Shown piece after piece: positions 1 to 8,568 of a DNA stretch of 64,000 nt. Position numbers and translations under genes: made by a program. The stretch is taken from the NCBI RefSeq assembly GCF_026343335.1, contig NZ_JAPELX010000001.1, positions 4,340,001-4,404,000 on the forward strand, given 5' to 3'. Under the pieces are notes generated by a model, which did not search any database, was not told the origin of the DNA, and was given only the letters and a program-made list of their open reading frames with translations. This DNA is from Streptomyces sp. NBC_00078. Its GTDB lineage: Bacteria > Actinomycetota > Actinomycetes > Streptomycetales > Streptomycetaceae. Position 1 is the first letter of the stretch; each line of letters begins with the position of its first letter.

Positions 1-1
1 C

Positions 2-2797
2 CGATGCGGCCGTACGTCCGACGGCATCTGCATCCGCCTCTACTCCGAGGACGACTTCGTCGCCCGTCCGGAGTTCACCGACGCGGAGATCCTCCGTACG
101 AACCTGGCCTCCGTCATCCTGCAGATGACCGCGGCCGGTCTCGGTGACATCGAGAAGTTCCCCTTCATCGACCCGCCGGACCACCGCAACATCCGCGACG
201 GTGTGCAACTGCTCCAGGAGCTGGGCGCGTTGGACCCGGCGGAGAAGGACGTACGCAAGCGGCTCACGCAGAGCGGGCGCAAGCTCGCCCAGCTGCCGGT
301 CGACCCCCGGCTGGCCCGGATGGTCCTGGAGGCCGACAAGAACGGCTGTGTGCGCGAGGTCATGGTGATAGCCGCCGCGCTCTCCATCCAGGACCCGCGC
401 GAGCGCCCCGCCGACAAGCAGGCGCAGGCGGACCAGCAGCACGCCCGCTTCAAGGACGAGACCAGCGACTTCCTCGCGTATCTGAACCTCTGGCGGTATG
501 TGCGCGAGCAGCAGAAGGAGCGGGGTTCGTCGTCCTTCCGCCGGATGTGCAAGCAGGAGTACCTCAACTTCCTGCGCATTCGCGAATGGCAGGACATCTA
601 CACCCAACTCCGCACGGTCGCCAAGCAGATGGGCATCCACCTCAACGAGGACGACGCCCCCGGCGACCGCATCCACGTCTCCCTCCTCGCCGGGCTGCTC
701 TCGCACATCGGCATGAAGGACGTGAAGGACGCCGGGGGGGACGGTGGGAGAAGCACAGCGAAGAACGAGTACCTGGGCGCGCGGAACGCCAAGTTCGCGC
801 TCTTCCCGGGCTCGGCGCTCTTCAAGAAGCCGCCGCGGTTCGTGATGTCGGCGGAGCTGGTGGAGACCTCCCGCCTCTGGGCGCGCGTCAACGCCAGGAT
901 CGAGCCCGAGTGGGTCGAGCCCCTGGCCGAGCACCTCCTCAAGCGCACGTACAGCGAACCGCACTGGGAGAAGGACCAGGCGGCCGTGATGGCGTACGAG
1001 AAGGTCACGCTGTACGGCGTGCCGATCGTGGCCCAGCGGAAGGTCAACTACGGCCGTATCGACCCGGAGACGTCCCGCGAGCTGTTCATCCGCAACGCGC
1101 TCGTCGAGGGCGACTGGCGCACCCACCACAAGTTCTTCGCCGACAACCGCAGGCTCCTCAGCGAGGTCGAGGAGCTGGAGCATCGCGCCCGGCGCCGGGA
1201 CATCGTCGTCGACGACGACACGCTCTTCGACTTCTACGACGCCCGGGTGCCCGAACACGTGGTCTCCGGCGCCCACTTCGACTCCTGGTGGAAGCACAAG
1301 CGGCACGAGGAGCCGGAGTTCCTGGACTTCGAGCGGGAGATGCTCATCCGGGAGTCGGCGGAGGCGGTCACGAAGGCCGACTATCCGGACTCGTGGCGGC
1401 AGGGGCCGCTGAAGTTCCGGGTGACGTACCAGTTCGAGCCGGGCGCGGACGCCGACGGCGTGACCGTGCACGTTCCGCTCCAGGTCCTCAACCAGGTCGC
1501 GGACGAGGGCTTCGACTGGCAGATCCCGGGCCTTCGGGAGGAGTTGGTCACCGAGCTGATCCGCTCCCTCCCCAAACCGATCCGCCGCAACTACGTGCCG
1601 GCACCGAACTTCGCGAAGCGCTTCCTGGACACGGCGTCGTCCCCGGAGGGGCGCGACCGGACACCGCCACTCCGGGAGCCGCTGACAACGGCCATGGCAC
1701 GCGAACTGAAGCGCATGGTCGGCGTGCCCTTCGAGGCGTCGGACTTCGACTGGTCGAAGGTCCCGGACCATCTGCGCATCACCTTCCGCATCATCGACGA
1801 GCGGCGTCGCAATCTCGCCGAGGACAAGGACCTTGAGGCGCTGAAGCTCCAGCTGAAGCCGAAGGCGCGCCAGGCCCTGTCCCAGGCGGCGGCCGCCACG
1901 GCCGAGCGGCAGGGCGGGGAGTCCCTGGAGCGCAAGGGCCTCACCGACTGGACGATCGGCTCCCTCACCCGCGTCTTCGAGACGCGCCGCGCCGGCCAGC
2001 CGGTGAAGGCGTATCCGGCACTGGTGGACGACGGTGACACGGTCTCTGTGCACCTGTTCGACACGGAGGCGGAGCAGGCGGAGGCGATGTGGAAGGGCAC
2101 GCGCAGGCTGATCCTGCGCAACATCCCCGTCAACCCGGCGAAGTTCGCGTCCGACAAGCTGACGAACGCCCAGAAGCTCGCCCTGTCCGCGAACCCGCAC
2201 GGCTCGATCCAGGCTCTGTTCGACGACTGCGCGATGGCGGCGGCGGACAAACTGATCGGGGACTTCGGCGGCCCGGCGTGGGACGAGGAGTCGTATCGGA
2301 AGCTGTTCGACAAGGTGCGCGCGGAGATCGTGGACACGACGATCCGCACAGTGGGCCAGGTGCAGCAGGTCCTGGCGGCCTGGCAAGCGTGTGAACGCCG
2401 CCTGAAGGCCGTACGGAGCCCTGCGCTGCTGCCGAACCTCGCGGACGTACGCAAGCAGCTGGACGCCCTTGTGAGGCCGGGTTTCGTGACGGAGGCGGGG
2501 CTGCGTCGCCTCGCCGACCTGATGCGCTATCTGGTGGCCGCGGATCGCCGGCTGCAGCAGATGCCGACGGGCGTGCAGCGGGACACGACGCGCATGGAGA
2601 AGGTCCACGAGATGCAGGACGAGTACGCGTGGCTGCTGGAGCAGATGCCCCAGGGCCGCCCTGTCCCGTCCTCAGTGCTGGACATCCGCTGGATGATCGA
2701 GGAGCTCCGGGTCAGCTATTTCGCCCACGCCCTGGGCACGGCCTACCCCGTCTCCGACAAGCGGATCGTGAAGGCGATCGACGCGGCCGCCCCGTAA
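2..2797 (+). CDS. hrpA: ATP-dependent RNA helicase HrpA (5' end outside the window)
   Basis: This is the C-terminal part (about 930 residues) of a DEAH-box RNA helicase of the HrpA type; full-length HrpA is about 1,300 residues. The open frame runs in from the left edge. The first visible residues, RCGRTSDGICIRLYSE, correspond to helicase motif VI (QRxGRxGR region), followed by the winged-helix/ratchet (HA2) region around TAAGLGDIEKFPFIDPPD and a long C-terminal region typical of HrpA (DUF3418). The DEAH and Walker motifs must lie upstream, so catalytic competence cannot be judged. HrpA unwinds RNA in the cytoplasm and in E. coli helps rescue stalled ribosomes; that role is carried over from the family. 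A tRNA-Asp gene follows 95 bp downstream. Confidence 0.93.
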   Translation, partial: RCGRTSDGICIRLYSEDDFVARPEFTDAEILRTNLASVILQMTAAGLGDIEKFPFIDPPDHRNIRDGVQLLQELGALDPAEKDVRKRLTQSGRKLAQLPVDPRLARMVLEADKNGCVREVMVIAAALSIQDPRERPADKQAQADQQHARFKDETSDFLAYLNLWRYVREQQKERGSSSFRRMCKQEYLNFLRIREWQDIYTQLRTVAKQMGIHLNEDDAPGDRIHVSLLAGLLSHIGMKDVKDAGGDGGRSTAKNEYLGARNAKFALFPGSALFKKPPRFVMSAELVETSRLWARVNARIEPEWVEPLAEHLLKRTYSEPHWEKDQAAVMAYEKVTLYGVPIVAQRKVNYGRIDPETSRELFIRNALVEGDWRTHHKFFADNRRLLSEVEELEHRARRRDIVVDDDTLFDFYDARVPEHVVSGAHFDSWWKHKRHEEPEFLDFEREMLIRESAEAVTKADYPDSWRQGPLKFRVTYQFEPGADADGVTVHVPLQVLNQVADEGFDWQIPGLREELVTELIRSLPKPIRRNYVPAPNFAKRFLDTASSPEGRDRTPPLREPLTTAMARELKRMVGVPFEASDFDWSKVPDHLRITFRIIDERRRNLAEDKDLEALKLQLKPKARQALSQAAAATAERQGGESLERKGLTDWTIGSLTRVFETRRAGQPVKAYPALVDDGDTVSVHLFDTEAEQAEAMWKGTRRLILRNIPVNPAKFASDKLTNAQKLALSANPHGSIQALFDDCAMAAADKLIGDFGGPAWDEESYRKLFDKVRAEIVDTTIRTVGQVQQVLAAWQACERRLKAVRSPALLPNLADVRKQLDALVRPGFVTEAGLRRLADLMRYLVAADRRLQQMPTGVQRDTTRMEKVHEMQDEYAWLLEQMPQGRPVPSSVLDIRWMIEELRVSYFAHALGTAYPVSDKRIVKAIDAAAP

Positions 2798-2891
2798 CCA
2801 CCCGCGCACACGGGGTGAGTTCGACCAGCGGGCTCACCCTCCTGTACAGTCTCTTCTCGCAGCGCAACGCACGAATCGCACTGCGAAACCT

Positions 2892-2966
2892 GGTCCTGTG
2901 GAGCAGTTTGGAGTGCTCGCCACCCTGTCAAGGTGGAGGCCGCGGGTTCAAATCCCGTCAGGACCG
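2892..2966 (+). tRNA. tRNA-Asp (GTC)
   Basis: A complete cloverleaf can be folded. The acceptor GGTCCTG pairs with CAGGACC (2959-2965). The anticodon arm is CCACC-CTGTCAA-GGTGG with anticodon GTC, and the T loop is TTCAAAT. The discriminator is G. CCA is not encoded. A terminator hairpin follows within 20 bp. Confidence 0.95.
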
Positions 2967-2980
2967 CAGCAGAGAAACGA

Positions 2981-3014
2981 AGGCCCGCATCCCGGCAAGG
3001 GACCGCGGGCCTTT
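2981..3014 (+). terminator. Rho-independent-type hairpin after tRNA-Asp
   Basis: Arms AGGCCCGC (2981-2988) and GCGGGCCT (3005-3012) are followed by TTT. This is the usual Streptomyces tRNA terminator layout. Confidence 0.75.
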
Positions 3015-3238
3015 CGCATGCCGCGGGTCTCTCGCATGCCGGGTCTTCATCTTTCGGGGGCGGTCCGCATCTCCCAGCCCGTCAGGCGGGTGAGAACGAG
3101 GCCGTTCAGGCCGACGCGGGGTCTGAGGCGGCGCGGCAGGCACGCGCCGCGCGAGCACCACGCCGTCTTGACGCCGTCACTTTCCGTCGGTACCCAGAAG
3201 ACAGGGCCCGTTCCCCGTGCGGCCCACGGAGGTGGCGT

Positions 3239-3427
3239 ATGGCGGCATCGGTCAGGCACGAGACACGGGCCTTGCTCCGTGCACATCTGTCGGCCGCTTC
3301 GTCGTACGGCCATCTGACCCGCCACTGCCCGATCTGCCACCACCTGCTGCGGCTGGCGATGGACTCGCAGAGGGGCCCCGACGCACCGGACGACGCCGTG
3401 GAGGACGAAAGCCCCGCCGGCATCTGA
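3239..3427 (+). CDS. DUF6274 family small protein
   Basis: A 62-residue protein starting MAASVRHETRALLRAHL and containing RHCPICHHLLRLAMD, with a CxxC pair flanked by histidines (HCPICHH) that could bind a metal. I recognise it as the DUF6274 family, found between hrpA and bldC in Streptomyces; its function is unknown. The ATG at 3239 was chosen because GGAGG lies 7 bp upstream (3227-3231). The longer open frame to the left runs back through the tRNA-Asp gene and is not credible. The acidic, Pro-rich C-terminus is probably disordered. Confidence 0.8.
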   Translation: MAASVRHETRALLRAHLSAASSYGHLTRHCPICHHLLRLAMDSQRGPDAPDDAVEDESPAGI

Positions 3428-3721
3428 ATCCGACGGCTCCCAACACCCGCCTCACCGTGGGAGCCTGGAGCACCTGCCTCCTCTAGCGCACGTGTGCCAA
3501 GCGCAACAAGGACTCTGGCATGTGACGGGTGTCACCGCATGAGTTTCTGAAACCGCGGCACTTACACCCCGCCTACAACTAGTCAATTTTATATGTGCAA
3601 TTGCACCCTCCGGAAGGCTCCTCCCGGGCACCGCCCGGAGGACCCCCACAGCAGATCCGACAGCCCTCCCCAGACTCCGACAGGGCCACTCACAGGGCCG
3701 CCGACCAGGCACGCGACACGC
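3428..3721. other. Intergenic stretch between DUF6274 gene and the bldC terminator
   Basis: No credible gene. An AT-rich patch around 3578-3602 (CTACAACTAGTCAATTTTATATG) interrupts the otherwise GC-rich sequence. It could be a promoter or an Lsr2-binding patch, but nothing downstream on the plus strand needs a promoter. Confidence 0.3.
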
Positions 3722-3763
3722 ACAAAAAAGATCGCGCTGGACCCGGCGGAGTCCAGCGCGATC
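3722..3763 (-). terminator. Rho-independent terminator, bldC transcript
   Basis: Perfect 13-bp arms GATCGCGCTGGAC (3730-3742) and GTCCAGCGCGATC (3751-3763). On the minus strand the hairpin is followed by a run of six T (A-run at 3724-3729 on plus). It lies about 145 bp beyond the bldC stop codon. Confidence 0.85.
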
Positions 3764-3908
3764 TACGACGCACCCTGTTGCTTGCTTGAAAAACTCTGAA
3801 GAGCGTGGGCGTGGAGCCTGTTGGGGCAGACCCCGCGTCGCTTGGAGCTAGGGTTCGGGCGTCACGGCACGTTGGGGGACCTGCCGATTTGCCCTGTTAT
3901 GCAGTTGT

Positions 3909-4115
3909 TCAGGCCTCGCTGCGCTGCTGGGGGATGCCCGCGAGCAGAGCACGGACCTCCGCCTCGCGGTAGCGGCGATGCCCGCCGAGCGTACGGATCG
4001 AAGTAAGCTTTCCGGCCTTCGCCCACCGCGTGACCGTCTTGGGGTCGACACGGAACATGGTGGCGACCTCAGCCGGGGTCAGCAGCGGCTCGGCATCAGG
4101 GGTGCGAGCGGTCAT
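3909..4115 (-). CDS. bldC: Developmental regulator BldC (MerR-like DNA-binding protein)
   Basis: A 68-residue, single-domain MerR-type helix-turn-helix protein: LLTPAEVATMFRVDPKTVTRW followed by the wing containing GGHRRY. It lacks the dimerisation and effector domains of classical MerR proteins. Length and sequence match Streptomyces BldC. BldC binds DNA as head-to-tail oligomers on repeats and delays the switch to sporulation by repressing sporulation genes during vegetative growth (established for S. coelicolor/S. venezuelae). The start ATG at 4115 has a GAGGAGG ribosome site. It is monocistronic: a terminator lies downstream and 516 bp of non-coding DNA upstream, as expected of a heavily regulated gene. 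Confidence 0.97.
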   Translation of the reverse strand: MTARTPDAEPLLTPAEVATMFRVDPKTVTRWAKAGKLTSIRTLGGHRRYREAEVRALLAGIPQQRSEA

Positions 4116-4631
4116 GAGCGGCCTCCTCGGGAGAACCGATCGTTCTCGGTTCTTTCCTCTAAATTCTGCACCTTGACCCGCGTTGCCCGAAATGGCGGAC
4201 GCGAGTCGAGTCGGTTATAGGACGAACGGCTTGTCCTCGGCACTACAACTACACCATCTGTCCAGCCGCGTCGGCCAAACCGATGGAATTGCCCCTCCAG
4301 GTGTTCATCAGCGACGGAAGCCGATGGACCATGCCATAACGGACAGTCACGCCCCTGTGACGATCAGTCACAGGACACTCAGGAGCCACGAGACCCCCCA
4401 AAGCGTGCAATACGGACGGAGTCCTCCCCGGACTCCTTGTCCTATTTTGGCATGAGGAGGGGTAAGAGGCGCAAGAGCCGCGTAAGTGCGGTCCATCACG
4501 CTTGGCCGGGGTTGAGCATTACTTGAGGCGATCGCCCGGATCGTGACCTACGTCCCAAGTCGGGGAAACCTCAGTCACCTCAGGTACCTCGGTGCGAGGA
4601 CAAAACCCCAAAACGGGCGTCACGTCAAACG
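4116..4631. other. Long non-coding region upstream of bldC
   Basis: This 516-bp stretch contains no supported ORF. It must include the bldC promoter (minus strand) and the 3' end of the 4632-5474 transcript. It contains a 21-bp palindrome (listed separately) and several short AT-richer blocks (4155-4175, 4240-4260). Confidence 0.5.
4354..4374. promoter_or_regulatory. 21-bp palindrome, candidate operator upstream of bldC
   Basis: CCTGTGAC-GATCA-GTCACAGG is a perfect 8+5+8 inverted repeat about 240 bp upstream of the bldC start. The half-sites resemble Crp (TGTGA/TCACA), but the spacing is 7 rather than the canonical 6, so assignment to Crp is doubtful. It could be an operator for another dimeric regulator. 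Confidence 0.35.
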
Positions 4632-5474
4632 TCAGTTCGCCGAGCGCCGGTCCCTGACAGACCGCCAGCGCTCCACGAGCCGCGCGTACGCCGCACCCGC
4701 GGCCGCCCCGTCGCCCTGCCGCAGCGCCTCGATGCCCTCGGCCACGTCCGCCGCCGAGTGGTCGTCCTCCAGCTCTCCGGCCGGCAGCGTGTGCACCAGA
4801 CCGCCGTAGTCCAGCTCCACCAGCGAGCGCGGGTGGAACTCCTCCAGCCAGCGCCCCACATCCACCAGACCGTCGATCAGCGGCCCCTCGTCGACGCCGT
4901 CCTTCAGCGCCCGCAGCGCCCGCGCCACGCGCCGCCGTGCCTGCACCATCGGCGTCTGGTAGCGCAGCACCGGAGGGATCTCGCCCGAGCCCTTGTCGAA
5001 GCGCCGCTCCTCGTCCGACACCAGCACGAACCAGTGCAGCGGCACCTGCCAGGTCGCCGTACGGATCCAGGGGCGGGCGTCCGGGTTGCGGACCAGCCAG
5101 CGCTCGTAGTCCTGGGTCGCCTGGCGTCGTACGACCTCCGGCAGTACGGCGTCCAGGACCGCCTGGGGCAGCTCCTCGGCCAGCTCCTGAAGGGCCTGCC
5201 ACCCCCGCAGCCGGGTCCGCCAGGGACACACGCACACGACCCCGCCGACCTCCAGCACAAAGGCGTCGCCGCTCTCGTGCACCGGCACCGGGATCGGCGG
5301 GGTGGGCGCCAAGTCGGCCAGGGAGCGGCGAAGTTCGTCCTGGTACGAGGGCAGGTCCGCGCGCCGGGCGTAACGCGCCCAGTGGCTGCGCTCGGGCTCG
5401 GGGAAGGCGGCCAGTGGTTCGTACACGCGCAGATACGTCGCGTACGGCACGATCACCGAGGACACCTTGGGCAC
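4632..5474 (-). CDS. Conserved Streptomyces protein of unknown function
   Basis: A soluble, acidic protein of about 280 residues (VPKVSSVIVPYATYLRVYEP...), without signal peptide or membrane segments. It sits between bldC and vdh in Streptomyces; I recognise it by position and sequence but know no function. GTG 5474 was chosen because a GGGAGGGAG ribosome site lies 6-10 bp upstream; an in-frame ATG at 5525 would add 17 residues. The middle (about 145-210) is rich in aromatics and arginine (YERWLVRNPDARPWIRTATW). It is transcribed divergently from vdh, with 224 bp between the starts. Confidence 0.75.
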   Translation of the reverse strand: MPKVSSVIVPYATYLRVYEPLAAFPEPERSHWARYARRADLPSYQDELRRSLADLAPTPPIPVPVHESGDAFVLEVGGVVCVCPWRTRLRGWQALQELAEELPQAVLDAVLPEVVRRQATQDYERWLVRNPDARPWIRTATWQVPLHWFVLVSDEERRFDKGSGEIPPVLRYQTPMVQARRRVARALRALKDGVDEGPLIDGLVDVGRWLEEFHPRSLVELDYGGLVHTLPAGELEDDHSAADVAEGIEALRQGDGAAAGAAYARLVERWRSVRDRRSAN

Positions 5475-5698
5475 GCCTGCTCCCTCCCCCGCCCACCACC
5501 GGGAAAACCTGCGGAACCCGCTCACAAACGGGCGGGAAATCTATGCAAATCGTCGCACGGACGTGCTCCCGCGGTAGGTGATCCTGAGCACTGCGCGGAT
5601 GGCGGGGCTCCCAGGCTCTAATCTCGTCCTCACAGCCCCCGCCACCCACACGGGAGCTGGGTCTCCAACCGCCGCTACTTACTTCAGGAGTCACCACC

Positions 5699-6802
5699 GT
5701 GACCGACGTAACCGGCGCACCTGCTGATGTACTGCACACCCTGTTCCACTCGGACCAGGGCGGACATGAGCAAGTCGTGCTCTGCCAGGACCGCGCCAGC
5801 GGCCTCAAGGCCGTGATCGCCCTCCACAACACCGCTCTGGGCCCCGCCCTCGGCGGTACGCGCTTCTACCCGTACGCGAGCGAGGCCGAGGCCGTCGCCG
5901 ACGCGCTGAACCTCGCGCGCGGGATGTCGTACAAGAACGCCATGGCCGGTCTCGACCACGGCGGCGGCAAGGCCGTGATCATCGGCGACCCGGAGCGGGA
6001 CAAGACCGAGGAGCTGCTGCTGGCCTACGGCCGGTTCGTGGCCTCCCTCGGCGGCCGGTACGTCACCGCGTGCGACGTCGGCACCTACGTCGCCGACATG
6101 GACGTCGTGGCCCGTGAGTGCCGCTGGACCACGGGCCGCTCGCCCGAGAACGGCGGCGCGGGCGACTCCTCCGTCCTCACCGCCTTCGGCGTCTACCAGG
6201 GCATGCGGGCCAGTGCACAGCACCTGTGGGGCGACCCGTCGCTGCGCGGCCGCAAGGTCGGCATCGCAGGCGTCGGCAAGGTCGGGAACCACCTGGTCGA
6301 GCACCTGCGGGGCGAAGGCGCCGAGGTCCTCATCACGGACGTGCGCGAGGAGGCCGTGGGGCGGATCCTCGCGGCACACCCGACCGGCGTGCGCGCCGTG
6401 GCCGACACCGCGACCCTGATCCGCGCCGAGGGCCTCGACATCTACGCTCCCTGCGCGCTCGGCGGGGCCCTGAACGACGACACCGTGCCCGCACTGACCG
6501 CGAGGATCGTCTGCGGGGCGGCCAACAACCAGCTCGCCCACCCGGGCGTCGAGAAGGACCTCGCCGACCGCGGGATCCTCTACGCGCCGGACTACGTGGT
6601 GAACGCCGGCGGTGTCATCCAGGTCGCCGACGAGCTGCGCGGGTTCGACTTCGACCGGTGCAGGGCGAAGGCGGCGAAGATCTTCGACACCACGCTCGCC
6701 ATATTCGCTCGTGCGAAGGCGGACGGGATTCCGCCGGCCGCGGCGGCCGACCGGATCGCCGAGCAGCGGATGCACGAGGCGGCCCCCGGACGCAGTCTCT
6801 GA
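5699..6802 (+). CDS. vdh: Valine (branched-chain L-amino acid) dehydrogenase
   Basis: NAD+-dependent oxidative deamination of L-valine (also Leu/Ile) to the 2-oxo acid and ammonia. This is the first catabolic step that feeds branched acyl-CoA precursors for fatty acids and polyketides in Streptomyces. It is a Glu/Leu/Phe/Val dehydrogenase: substrate domain with the glycine-rich KNAMAGLDHGGGKAV segment (catalytic Lys in this region) and the TACDVGTYVADMD segment, then a Rossmann domain with GVGKVG (about residues 197-202) and the acidic VLITDVREEA end of the NAD site. The length, 367 aa, is typical. The GTG start has CAGGAG 9 bp upstream. Confidence 0.95.
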   Translation: MTDVTGAPADVLHTLFHSDQGGHEQVVLCQDRASGLKAVIALHNTALGPALGGTRFYPYASEAEAVADALNLARGMSYKNAMAGLDHGGGKAVIIGDPERDKTEELLLAYGRFVASLGGRYVTACDVGTYVADMDVVARECRWTTGRSPENGGAGDSSVLTAFGVYQGMRASAQHLWGDPSLRGRKVGIAGVGKVGNHLVEHLRGEGAEVLITDVREEAVGRILAAHPTGVRAVADTATLIRAEGLDIYAPCALGGALNDDTVPALTARIVCGAANNQLAHPGVEKDLADRGILYAPDYVVNAGGVIQVADELRGFDFDRCRAKAAKIFDTTLAIFARAKADGIPPAAAADRIAEQRMHEAAPGRSL

Positions 6803-7092
6803 CCTTCAGGAGGTTTGGCCGGTACCCGTCGGCGCACACTTAGAGAGAACTCTCACGTCCGTCGGCGGGTCGCCTGCCGAGAAGTGGTTAAAATCGCGGT
6901 TGACCAGCGGGGACGGCGCGCCCCGAGGGTCCTGGACTGGGGTCCGTCCTGCGGGCGACGTACCGTATGGGCGCGGGCTCAGGTACCGTGGAAGCCCTAC
7001 GGACCGGTCTCTCTGCGGAGGGCCCGTTCCAGATCATGAACGCGTGTCAAGACTCTGGGGCCGCCGGGCCCCGTATTCGAGGGGGTCGAGCC

Positions 7093-7353
7093 ATGGGGCG
7101 CGGCCGGGCAAAGGCCAAGCAGACGAAGGTCGCCCGCCAGCTGAAGTACAGCAGCGGCGGGACTGACCTGTCGCGTCTGGCCAATGAGCTGGGCGCATCG
7201 ACTTCGAGCCAGCCGCCGAATGGCGAGCCGTTCGAGGACGACGACGACGAGGAAGAAGACCCGTACGCCCAGTACGCGGATCTCTATAACGACGACGATG
7301 AGGACGAGGACGGCGAGTCCGGTCCCACGTCGCAACATCGTCGCGGTGCTTGA
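7093..7353 (+). CDS. DUF3073 domain protein
   Basis: An 86-residue small protein. It has a basic N-terminus (MGRGRAKAKQTKVARQLKY), a middle SSGGTDLSRLANELG segment, and a strongly acidic tail (EDDDDEEEDPYAQYADLYNDDDEDED). This bipolar charge pattern defines the actinobacterial DUF3073 family; function unknown, nucleic-acid or ribosome contact is possible from the basic half. The ATG at 7093 is preceded by GAGGGGG. A strong bidirectional hairpin follows and separates it from the converging purM. Confidence 0.9.
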   Translation: MGRGRAKAKQTKVARQLKYSSGGTDLSRLANELGASTSSQPPNGEPFEDDDDEEEDPYAQYADLYNDDDEDEDGESGPTSQHRRGA

Positions 7354-7371
7354 CGCATTCAGCAGTGCTTG

Positions 7372-7410
7372 ACCCGGTCCGGGGTGGTTCACACCACCGG
7401 ACCGGGTTTT
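7372..7410. terminator. Bidirectional terminator between DUF3073 gene and purM
   Basis: Arms ACCCGGTCCGG (7372-7382) and CCGGACCGGGT (7397-7407), followed by TTT on the plus strand. It lies between the 3' ends of two converging genes. Confidence 0.8.
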
Positions 7411-7458
7411 GCGCTGCCATCGGGTCCGTCGTCGGGCCCGCGTCCGTCCTCGGGCCCG

Positions 7459-8526
7459 TCAGGCGCTGTAGTCGCCGACGAGTGCCGCGCCCGTCTTGTG
7501 GTCGCCGCGGTCCGTGATCTCTCCGGCCACCCAGGCCTCGACCCCGCGGTCGGCCAGCGTCGCCAGCGCCACGTCAGCCGACTCCTCGGGGACGATGGCG
7601 ATCATGCCGACGCCCATGTTGAGGGTCTTCTCCAGTTCCAGGCGCTCGACCGAGCCGGTCCTGCCGACGAGGTCGAACACGGGGCCGGGGGTCCAGGTGG
7701 AGCGGTCGACGAGGGCGTGCAGGCCGTCGGGGATCACTCGCGCCAGGTTCGCGGCCAGGCCGCCACCCGTCACGTGCGAGAAGGCGTGCACGTCCGTGGT
7801 GCGGGTCAGGGCCAGGCAGTCCAGCGAGTAGATCTTCGTCGGCTCCAGCAGCTCCTCGCCGAGGGTGCGGCCGAACTCCTCGATCCGTGCGTCGAGCGAC
7901 AGGCCCGCCTGGTCCAGCAGGACGTGCCGGACGAGTGAGTACCCGTTCGAGTGAAGACCGGAGGCAGCCATGGCGATCACCGCGTCACCCGTACGGATGC
8001 GATCCGGGCCCAGCAGCCGGTCGGCCTCCACGACGCCCGTACCGGCGCCGGCGACGTCGAAGTCGTCCGGGCCGAGCAGCCCGGGGTGTTCGGCCGTCTC
8101 GCCGCCCACGAGGGCGCAGCCGGCCAGCACACAGCCCTCCGCGATGCCCTTGACGATCGCGGCGACCCGCTCGGGGTGGACCTTGCCGACACAGATGTAG
8201 TCGGTCATGAACAGCGGCTCGGCGCCGCACACCACGATGTCGTCCATGACCATGGCGACCAGGTCGTGGCCGATGCTGTCGTACACACCCAGCCGGCGCG
8301 CGATGTCGACCTTCGTGCCGACGCCGTCCGTGGCGGAGGCCAGCAGCGGGCGCTCGTAGCGCTTGAGGGCGGAGGCGTCGAAGAGGCCGGCGAATCCGCC
8401 GAGGCCGCCGAGGACCTCGGGGCGCTGCGTCTTCTTCACCCACTCCTTCATCAGCTCTACGGCGCGGTCGCCCGCTTCGATGTCGACGCCCGCGGCTGCG
8501 TAGCTGGCACCAGTTGTCTCAGACAT
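7459..8526 (-). CDS. purM: Phosphoribosylformylglycinamidine cyclo-ligase (AIR synthetase)
   Basis: Fifth step of de novo purine synthesis: ATP-dependent closure of FGAM to AIR. 355 aa, usual length. Recognisable motifs: ASATDGVGTK near residue 65, DDIVVCGAEPLFMTDY, GGETAEHPG, ASGLHSNGYSLVR and THVTGGGLAANLAR-like HVTGGGLAANLARV. It lies 42 bp after purF on the same strand and is probably co-transcribed. The C-terminal stop is 49 bp from the shared terminator. Confidence 0.97.
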   Translation of the reverse strand: MSETTGASYAAAGVDIEAGDRAVELMKEWVKKTQRPEVLGGLGGFAGLFDASALKRYERPLLASATDGVGTKVDIARRLGVYDSIGHDLVAMVMDDIVVCGAEPLFMTDYICVGKVHPERVAAIVKGIAEGCVLAGCALVGGETAEHPGLLGPDDFDVAGAGTGVVEADRLLGPDRIRTGDAVIAMAASGLHSNGYSLVRHVLLDQAGLSLDARIEEFGRTLGEELLEPTKIYSLDCLALTRTTDVHAFSHVTGGGLAANLARVIPDGLHALVDRSTWTPGPVFDLVGRTGSVERLELEKTLNMGVGMIAIVPEESADVALATLADRGVEAWVAGEITDRGDHKTGAALVGDYSA

Positions 8527-8568
8527 GACGGTGAGAACTTTCGTGTCGTACTGCAGGTATGACGGGCT

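Noticed and set aside
2933..3238. N-terminal extension of the DUF6274 gene
   Set aside because: The open frame continues upstream through the tRNA-Asp and its terminator; ATG 3239 has a good ribosome site and gives the family length.
4354..4374. Calling the palindrome upstream of bldC a Crp site
   Set aside because: Half-sites fit, but the spacer between TGTGA and TCACA is 7 instead of 6, so it is listed only as an unassigned operator candidate.
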